This document shows positions 15,385-19,238 of a stretch of DNA of 19,238 bases, one piece after another. Under the pieces are notes generated by a model. That model made no database searches, was not told the DNA's origin, and saw only the letters and a list, made by a program, of their open reading frames with translations. The translations under genes and the position numbers were made by a program. This stretch comes from Nanobdellota archaeon (GTDB lineage Archaea; Nanobdellota; Nanobdellia; Woesearchaeales; CG1-02-33-12). The DNA is taken from positions 1-19,238 of the forward strand of contig JAHIFA010000158.1 of NCBI GenBank assembly GCA_018901315.1. Direction: 5' to 3'. Positions within the stretch are counted from its first letter, which is position 1. The number at the start of each line of letters is the position of its first letter.

Positions 15385-15950
15385 TATTTGCTGAAGATAA
15401 TCTTGTTTGTTGCTTCTATTGCTTCCTTGCACATTATGGTAAGCTCTTCAACCTGTTCTTTCTTCTGAAACTCTATATCTGTGCCATATTGAAAATCTTC
15501 CCTTATCTTAATTATGCTATGCTCATCTTCTTTTGCCTGCGAAATTTAAAGTGCTGATGAATCTGCCATCAATAGCAATCTTGCCTTGCTCTTTTAGCAT
15601 CTCAATTACTGCAATAGTGCATTCCTGGTTTCTTGATTCATACCCGAATCTGCGCAGAATTGCTAAAAGGCAATGATATGCTAAAAAATTGCTTCACAAT
15701 TTTTGGCATGCCAAAAATCTTCGATTTTTGAGCATATGCAATAGAAGAAAGCACTTGCAGACCAGTCAGAGTAATTGTTTTTCTCAAAAAATAATGCTGC
15801 ATTAAAGTTATGTCGTGCTTTTGCTATATGAAGTGCTGCCACTTTATAGTCTTGTTCTTGTTCTACTAATCCACGATGCATCCCAATTTCTGCTAATTCC
15901 TTCTTTGCCTTGTTAAGACACCATTTAACCTTGTTAGAAGCTTGTGACAT
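15384..15950 (-). pseudogene. Broken HEPN-domain toxin gene of the second MNT/HEPN module
   Basis: The annotatable frame from ATG 15950 stops after 89 aa, but the true gene continues. Residues 1-72 end in SDWSASAFFYCI. A 56-bp palindromic insertion (15679-15734) then breaks the frame. Removing exactly that segment joins FYCI to YHCLLAILRRFGYESRNQEC, the expected HEPN helix. The frame then runs to about 15541, where a one-base shift at 15540 is needed to continue with AKEDEHSIIKIREDFQYG and KKEQVEELTIMCKEAIEATN, ending at TAA 15384-15386. The reconstructed length is about 169 aa. The 5' end overlaps the MNT gene by 17 nt, as in a working module. A truncated 89-aa product could still be made but lacks the IREDFQY motif region. 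Confidence 0.8.
15679..15734. mobile_element. 56-bp double-hairpin palindromic insertion in the HEPN gene
   Basis: On the minus strand the element begins TGCTCAAAAATC and ends CAATTTTTTAGCA, giving near-perfect inverted ends. Inside are two hairpins: CAAAAATC-GAA-GATTTTTG and AAAAATTG-TGAAG-CAATTTTT. They are joined by the perfect palindrome ATTTTTGGCATGCCAAAAAT. It is flanked by the direct repeat GCATAT (15676-15681 and 15734-15739), which could be a target duplication. Excision of 56 bp restores the host frame, although removing one whole repeat unit (58 bp) does not, so the exact ends are uncertain. It has no coding capacity; it looks like a REP/MITE-type element moved in trans. Confidence 0.68.
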
Positions 15951-16527
15951 TTTTTACTACCTCTATCATTTTATCATGACCGTGAAGAACATAACTTTCT
16001 CTTATGGCATTAATCATTGCAGGATTTTTGTTTTTCAAATTCTTTTCCAAATCCGATAATGTCATTATTAGCGGATGTATTGGCTTGTAGGAAATATTGT
16101 TTTTCTCATCAATAAATTTTTTGACTTCCTTATATCTCTCTTTCTCAATAATTACCAGTAAGTCTATATCCTTGGCTTTGTCATAGTTTCTTACAGTCGA
16201 ACCATAGATTAATACAATCTGCGCAGTTTCAGCTAATCCTCCAAATTCATGCAGCCATCTTGCTGTTTTTTCCTTTGATTCTTTTATCAATAGGGTTTCA
16301 ACCAATTTTTTAGCGTAATTATCTTCAAAATCGACTTTATAAAAAATAGCTTTGCCAAGCTTTTTTCTTACTAGAGTCTTTTCTGAGTAAAGACTATTCA
16401 ATATCTTTAAAGAACCTCTTGGCGTTATATTCAGTTTTTTCGAGATTGAGTTAGCATTGTAGTCGCTACTAAAATCCTTGAATATCAACAACAATGCTTC
16501 ATTCTCCTTTTCAGTTGGCATTTTCAT
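15934..16527 (-). CDS. HTH plus MNT-type nucleotidyltransferase (second module)
   Basis: 197 aa. Residues of about 8-65 form a winged helix (NSISKKLNITPRGSLKILNS). The second half is a minimal nucleotidyltransferase with IVLIYGSTVRNYDKAKDIDL (104-123), where Gly109-Ser110 and the DID at 120-122 are the catalytic-site residues. By family it should be the antitoxin that modifies a HEPN RNase. The gene is intact, but its HEPN partner, overlapping its 3' end, is broken, so it is now either an orphan repressor/antitoxin or on its way to decay. It differs clearly in sequence from the first MNT protein (12583-13131), so this is not a recent duplicate. Two 13-bp palindromes in its promoter suggest self-repression. 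Confidence 0.85.
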   Translation of the reverse strand: MKMPTEKENEALLLIFKDFSSDYNANSISKKLNITPRGSLKILNSLYSEKTLVRKKLGKAIFYKVDFEDNYAKKLVETLLIKESKEKTARWLHEFGGLAETAQIVLIYGSTVRNYDKAKDIDLLVIIEKERYKEVKKFIDEKNNISYKPIHPLIMTLSDLEKNLKNKNPAMINAIRESYVLHGHDKMIEVVKNVTSF

Positions 16528-16550
16528 GGTAACCTGCAGTTTCTATATCG

Positions 16551-16593
16551 GAACTAATAGTTCATATATAGGAACTAATAGTTCTATATAAAT
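16551..16593 (-). promoter_or_regulatory. Promoter with two tandem 13-bp palindromic operators
   Basis: GAACTAATAGTTC (6-bp arms around one central base) occurs identically at 16551-16563 and 16572-16584, a 21-bp period, i.e. two DNA turns. The minus-strand TATA box (TTTATATAG, 16585-16593) directly abuts the second copy. The first covers the expected transcription start about 35 nt upstream of ATG 16527. Two dimers bound on one face would block start of the MNT/HEPN message. Confidence 0.68.
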
Positions 16594-16608
16594 GTTTCGT
16601 TTGTTTGG

Positions 16609-16647
16609 ATGTAAGTATTGCGCTCTTATTATAAAGGAAACTTACAT
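16609..16647. repeat. Inverted repeat in the MNT-metK spacer
   Basis: ATGTAAGT (16609-16616) and ACTTACAT (16640-16647) are perfect 8-bp arms separated by 23 nt. A nearby direct repeat TTGTAGC occurs twice at about 16653-16678. No gene is seen in 16,600-16,726. The repeat may be a regulatory site or part of a small RNA, but nothing decides this. Confidence 0.35.
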
Positions 16648-16726
16648 GTAGTAAAGTGAATTTTGTAGCACTATTGTAGCCACATTTTTGCTTTAATAAC
16701 GAAAGAAATCTCGTCTATAACACCGA

Positions 16727-16743
16727 AATTAAAAAAATAAAAA
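16727..16743 (-). terminator. T-rich terminator after metK
   Basis: On the minus strand the bases just after the metK stop read GGTTTTTATTTTTTTTAATTT. Runs of T like this end archaeal transcription without a hairpin. Confidence 0.5.
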
Positions 16744-16745
16744 CC

Positions 16746-17972
16746 TTATCCACCATTAAGCCCAGGGCTTTTCCTTAATGTTTCTTTTTCAGCAGGTAGT
16801 TTAACCTCTCCTTTAAGGCCTGCTTCTTTCCTTAAAATCTCTGCCTTGTCTGTTTTTTCCCAAGTAAAGTCAGGGTCATTCCTTCCAAAGTGGCCATAGC
16901 AAGCTGTTTTCCTGTAGATAGGCCTCCTAAGATCAAGGTTTTTTATTATGTCTGCTGGCTTGAAGCTGAAATGCTTTTTTATCAGTTCAACTATTTTCTC
17001 CTCTGGAATCTTGTTTGTATTGAATGTATGAACCAATATTGATACTGGCTCTGCGACACCTATGCTGTATGCAACCTGGATTTCACATTTATCTGCTAGG
17101 CCTGCAGCAACTATGTTTTTTGCAACATATCTTGCCATGTAAGATGCAGACCTGTCCACCTTGGAAGGGTCTTTTCCAGAGAAGCAACCTCCACCATGAG
17201 AGCCATGCCCTCCGTAAGTATCGACTATTATCTTTCTTCCTGTAACACCTGTATCGCCTGGCGGTCCGCCAATAACAAAGCGCCCTGTTGAATTAATGTA
17301 ATATTTTGTTTCTTTTGTTAGGTATTTCCCACATATTGGCTTTATAACCTTTTCAATAATATCTTCTCTTATTTTTTTATTACTAACATCCGGGTCATGC
17401 TGTGCAGCTATGACAACTGTTGTAACCTTGGCAGGAAATCCATTGTTGTACTCAACAGTAACCTGTGATTTTCCATCAGGCCTTAAGTATGGCAAAATTT
17501 CTTTTTTTCTCACTTCTGCAAGCCTCAGGCAGAGCTTATGAGCTAATATTATGGGTAAGGGCATAAGCTCTTTTGTCTCATTGGTTGCATAGCCAAACAT
17601 CATTCCCTGGTCGCCTGCTCCCTGCTCATGCTTTTCAGTTGCTGTAACCCCTTGTGAGATATCGGGGCTTTGCTTATGAATTGAGCTAAGAACTCCAACA
17701 TCATTATAGTTAAAGCCATATTCAGGCTTTGTGTAACCAATTTTTTTTATTGTGTCCCTCACAATTTTTTGGGTATCCACATAAGTGCTTGTTGTTACCT
17801 CTCCTGCTACGATGACAAGTCCTGTTGTTACAAGTGTTTCAACAGCAACCCTTCCATTTGGGTCATCTTTATATACTGCATCCAGGAATGCGTCTGATAT
17901 CTGGTCGCATACTTTATCAGGATGCCCTTCTGTTACGCTCTCTGATGTGAATAAATAGTTTTTATTGCTCAT
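16746..17972 (-). CDS. metK: S-adenosylmethionine synthetase, bacterial type
   Basis: 408 aa, close to bacterial MetK length (about 385-400). It makes SAM from methionine and ATP. Motifs are [19 protein letters not shown] (10-28), [12 protein letters not shown] (118-129), the Gly-rich [20 protein letters not shown] with [17 protein letters not shown], and [14 protein letters not shown] near the end. These belong to the bacterial/eukaryotic MAT family. Most archaea use a distinct archaeal SAM synthetase, so gene transfer in this lineage is likely. A short Lys/Glu/Gly-rich tail follows the last conserved block. Its leader has a TATA box and a strong Shine-Dalgarno, unlike the leaderless genes around it. 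It supplies the SAM whose by-product is recycled by mtnP and apt. Two relics of a second metK-like gene lie at 13.6 and 15.3 kb. Confidence 0.95.
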   Translation of the reverse strand: MSNKNYLFTSESVTEGHPDKVCDQISDAFLDAVYKDDPNGRVAVETLVTTGLVIVAGEVTTSTYVDTQKIVRDTIKKIGYTKPEYGFNYNDVGVLSSIHKQSPDISQGVTATEKHEQGAGDQGMMFGYATNETKELMPLPIILAHKLCLRLAEVRKKEILPYLRPDGKSQVTVEYNNGFPAKVTTVVIAAQHDPDVSNKKIREDIIEKVIKPICGKYLTKETKYYINSTGRFVIGGPPGDTGVTGRKIIVDTYGGHGSHGGGCFSGKDPSKVDRSASYMARYVAKNIVAAGLADKCEIQVAYSIGVAEPVSILVHTFNTNKIPEEKIVELIKKHFSFKPADIIKNLDLRRPIYRKTACYGHFGRNDPDFTWEKTDKAEILRKEAGLKGEVKLPAEKETLRKSPGLNGG

Positions 17973-17980
17973 TGTTTATC

Positions 17981-18030
17981 TCCCTCCCTTAATTAAAACT
18001 AAGAAAAAGCTTAATTAATCCATATAAAAA
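17981..18030 (-). promoter_or_regulatory. metK promoter and Shine-Dalgarno
   Basis: On the minus strand a TTTTTATATG box (18021-18030) predicts a start near 17998, giving a leader of about 26 nt. AGGGAGGGA (17981-17989) lies about 9 nt before ATG 17972 and would pair well with 16S rRNA. The leader is too short for any known SAM riboswitch. Confidence 0.55.
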
Positions 18031-18103
18031 CATTCTTGATAATAATATTCCGAAAGGAATAATCTTAATTTTGTTTATTACAGAAATTTGTGCTAAAAAG
18101 AGA

Positions 18104-18658
18104 TTATTCAACATTTTTTATGATAAAATCATCAAGAATGCTTCCAGCAACCTCAAGCTCGCTGCCGGCAAGCTTATAATCGCCATAATTTGCCAAGACC
18201 CTGCATGCCATTGTTGTATCATATACAGAATAACCTGCTACCAGCAAAGCAATATTATTGCCATTATCAAAGAGCTTAATCTTTGCCTTGCCTGGCTCAA
18301 AACCCTGGTCGCATTTTAATGGCCATCCCATTATCTCTGCTGCAGCCATATTAACGCATGGCCCCCCAACAACAATAATATTTTGCTCTTTTATATTGTC
18401 TATTTCTGTGTCCAGTACAATTATTCCTGATTCAAAAGGCGGTCCAAGGCTTGTTGCTATACCAATTGCCCCTATCATATCACCTGTCTTGGCATGTTCT
18501 CCAACAATTATAATTGAATTTAATACATCTTTGCTCACAAATGGTTTTGGATAATCTGCAAGGCCAATATTTTTTATTGCCAGTGCAGAAGCTGTAAAAA
18601 TTATTATTGCAATAGCATAAAAGAAGATTATATTCCTAATTTTTTTCTCTATCACCAT
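18104..18658 (-). CDS. S-layer-domain membrane-anchored protein
   Basis: 184 aa. A basic start and one hydrophobic helix (about 8-27, NIIFFYAIAIIIFTASALAI) form a signal anchor. The remainder matches the C-terminal domain of archaeal S-layer proteins: IIVLDTEID...IIVVGGPCVNMAAAEIM, then ALLVAGYSVYDTTMACRVLANY. Typical S-layer proteins are several times longer, so this is a stand-alone domain, a form that is, from memory, common in DPANN genomes. It presumably sits on the outer face of the membrane. A TATA-like box (18682-18689) gives a leaderless start. It lies 131 nt upstream of the metK start on the same strand, but metK has its own promoter. No link to the large envelope cluster is evident beyond location in the cell. 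Confidence 0.8.
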   Translation of the reverse strand: MVIEKKIRNIIFFYAIAIIIFTASALAIKNIGLADYPKPFVSKDVLNSIIIVGEHAKTGDMIGAIGIATSLGPPFESGIIVLDTEIDNIKEQNIIVVGGPCVNMAAAEIMGWPLKCDQGFEPGKAKIKLFDNGNNIALLVAGYSVYDTTMACRVLANYGDYKLAGSELEVAGSILDDFIIKNVE

Positions 18659-18681
18659 TTTCTATTAATATATGAAGTAGA

Positions 18682-18689
18682 ATATTTAA
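18682..18689 (-). promoter_or_regulatory. TATA box for the S-layer-domain gene
   Basis: TTTAAATA on the minus strand is centred about 27 nt before ATG 18658, fitting a leaderless transcript. It lies inside the 3' tail of the toxin relic upstream. Confidence 0.5.
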
Positions 18690-18962
18690 ATGTTTCTAAT
18701 GTCAAATTTAAACAGCTTTGAGGACTCGTAGTAAACATTTTTTCTGTGTCCTATAAATAACACAATTGCCTTTTTTTCTTTATTATCTTCTTTTTTTGTA
18801 AATTTTATCTCTTTTGTCAAAATCAATTAAGTATATTTTGTCTTCTCTTTTGTCATAGGAATATAATAATCTAAAAGGAGGTATGTAGATTTTTCTTTCG
18901 TTTTTTTCATATTTAATAAAGTCGCCGTGTTCAGGGCTTTCAATAACTTTTTTAATTTTCAT
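18686..18962 (-). pseudogene. RelE/ParE-like toxin relic, 5' end lost
   Basis: From ATG 18962 a 59-aa frame runs to TAA 18783: KKVIESPEHGDFIKYEKNER, then PPFRLLYSYD, then KIYLIDFDKRDKIYKK. This follows the second half of RelE/ParE-family toxins (Pro-Glu-x-Gly, then Arg-x-Leu-Tyr, then Ile-Tyr-Leu). The usual N-terminal helical hairpin of about 25-30 residues is missing, and the coding similarity begins exactly where the IS-like hairpin region begins. In another frame the DNA continues with KKAIVLFIGHRKNVYYE, which resembles the family's usual GHRKxVY ending. Loss of one A from the A7 run near 18794 would join the two. It is thus probably truncated and perhaps also frameshifted. No antitoxin gene is seen beside it. 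Confidence 0.55.
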
Positions 18963-18972
18963 AGCCGAGAAG

Positions 18973-18994
18973 TCCCCATCCGAAAGGGTGGGGA
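18973..18994 (+). repeat. GAAA-capped hairpin at the left end of an IS200/IS605-like element
   Basis: TCCCCATCC-GAAA-GGGTGGGGA folds to a 9-bp stem (one G-T wobble) with a GNRA tetraloop. It is the most GC-rich stretch nearby. IS200/IS605 elements have subterminal hairpins that their transposase recognises, and similar hairpins occur at the 3' end of TnpB-linked omega/HEARO RNAs. Its position directly upstream of the RHH-tnpB genes suggests a left end; it could instead be the right end of an earlier copy. Confidence 0.6.
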
Positions 18995-19037
18995 TGAAAG
19001 GCTAATCCCACTGGACACTGGACATATAAGCGTGAGA

Positions 19038-19046
19038 TTTATATAA
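19038..19046 (+). promoter_or_regulatory. TATA box for the RHH-tnpB unit
   Basis: TTTATATAA is centred 27 nt before the ATG at 19069 and 18 nt before the ATG at 19060. The spacing favours a leaderless start at 19069. A tandem CTGGACA-CTGGACA lies about 15-30 bp upstream. Confidence 0.5.
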
Positions 19047-19059
19047 TTGCTATGATGAT

Positions 19060-19185
19060 ATGGATAAGATGGATAAAGTAAAAGTTCAACTGGATAGGGA
19101 TGTTGTGAACTCCCTGATAAAACTAAAAGAAGTTGGTGATACTTATTCAGATGTTATTAGGAGATTATTGAGAAAATGCAAATAA
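19060..19185 (+). CDS. Small ribbon-helix-helix protein overlapping tnpB
   Basis: 41 aa from ATG 19060, or 38 aa from ATG 19069, which fits the TATA box better. KVKVQLDRDVVNSLIKLKEV is a beta strand followed by a helix, and GDTYSDVIRRLLRK is the turn and second helix of a ribbon-helix-helix fold like the DNA-binding part of VapB/CopG antitoxins. There is no C-terminal toxin-binding tail. Its last ten bases overlap the start of tnpB, so translation is probably coupled. It may regulate the element's own promoter. No toxin gene is adjacent on this strand in the window. Confidence 0.72.
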   Translation: MDKMDKVKVQLDRDVVNSLIKLKEVGDTYSDVIRRLLRKCK

Positions 19186-19238
19186 GCCATAAATTCAGGC
19201 TGTATCCAAACAAACAACAACAAGAAAATATGTTTGAG
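19176..19238 (+). CDS. tnpB: TnpB (IS200/IS605 family RNA-guided nuclease), 5' end only
   Basis: The first 21 codons are visible before the window ends. The sequence MQISHKFRLYPNKQQQENMF carries the standard TnpB opening, a beta strand KFRLYP followed by N/T-K-x-Q and a helix, found in nearly all IS605 OrfB proteins. Full members are about 360-420 aa with a RuvC-like nuclease and a zinc finger, none of which can be seen here. Whether it is intact cannot be judged. No tnpA transposase gene lies between the hairpin and this gene, so the element would depend on a TnpA elsewhere. It overlaps the RHH gene by 10 nt. Confidence 0.8.
   Translation, partial: MQISHKFRLYPNKQQQENMFE

Noticed and set aside
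15372..15557. 61-aa plus-strand open frame
   Set aside because: It is antisense to the reconstructed C-terminal part of the HEPN pseudogene, which has clear family-like coding sequence on the other strand.
16551..16584. Start of a CRISPR array
   Set aside because: Only two 13-bp palindromes with an 8-bp gap; no further repeats and a clear operator position at a promoter.
17973..18030. SAM riboswitch upstream of metK
   Set aside because: The TATA box leaves a leader of only about 26 nt, with an SD and no room for an aptamer.
18046..18061. Terminator hairpin TATTCC-GAAA-GGAATA after the S-layer-domain gene
   Set aside because: The stem is only 6 bp with no T-run directly following on the minus strand; too weak to call.
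18071..18554. Plus-strand open frames opposite the S-layer-domain gene
   Set aside because: They mirror conserved coding sequence on the minus strand and have no promoter or family features.
1..19238. tRNA or rRNA genes
   Set aside because: I saw no GGTTCRANTCC-like T-arm or rRNA-like stretch on either strand while reading.

Overview
The window looks archaeal, most likely from a DPANN-type genome of the Woesearchaeota/Pacearchaeota kind (inferred, not proven). The DNA is AT-rich. At least eight genes have a TATA-like box centred about 25-27 nt before a start codon, which implies leaderless mRNAs. There is an S-layer-type protein, an archaeal single-module ZPR1 protein, and a protein whose RGQITVFVIIG-type N-terminus is common in DPANN surface proteins. 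Set in this background are two genes of bacterial character: a bacterial-type MetK and an RsuA/RluB-family pseudouridine synthase.

Layout. (1) About 1-10,270, + strand: a tightly packed cluster of envelope or secreted proteins. It holds the 3' part of a Cys-rich protein, a 642-aa anchored protein with Ca-binding-like loops, a six-helix membrane protein, a 638-aa pilin-like-anchored protein, a 1,323-aa secreted Cys-rich/Ig-like protein, and a second six-helix protein. The two membrane proteins are paralogues of each other. The opening fragment is a paralogue of part of the 1,323-aa protein. No function is known to me; it reads as a dedicated cell-surface assembly. (2) 10,316-12,547, + strand: zpr1, mtnP (MTA phosphorylase), apt (adenine phosphoribosyltransferase) and a small Cys/His protein coupled to apt. 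MtnP and Apt, with MetK at 16.7-18.0 kb, cover SAM synthesis, release of adenine from methylthioadenosine, and recovery of adenine as AMP.

(3) 12,550-16,740: an accessory region. It holds an intact MNT/HEPN (nucleotidyltransferase/HEPN) toxin-antitoxin pair with a perfect palindrome at its start. Next come two relics of metK-like coding sequence, about 1.6 kb apart, bracketing a divergent ykgJ-like/rsuA-like gene pair. Last is a second MNT/HEPN pair whose HEPN gene is broken by a 56-bp double-hairpin palindromic insertion and by a frameshift. The second pair's promoter carries two 13-bp palindromes exactly 21 bp apart. (4) 16,746-18,658, - strand: metK and an S-layer-domain protein. (5) 18,660-19,238: a RelE/ParE-like toxin relic truncated at its 5' end where an IS200/IS605-like element appears to begin. 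That element shows a GAAA-capped hairpin, a tiny ribbon-helix-helix gene, and the overlapping first 21 codons of tnpB, which runs off the window.

The strongest novelty candidates are the surface-protein cluster, the 56-bp palindromic element inside the HEPN gene, the split metK relics, the paired-palindrome operators of the MNT genes, and the RHH-tnpB unit.
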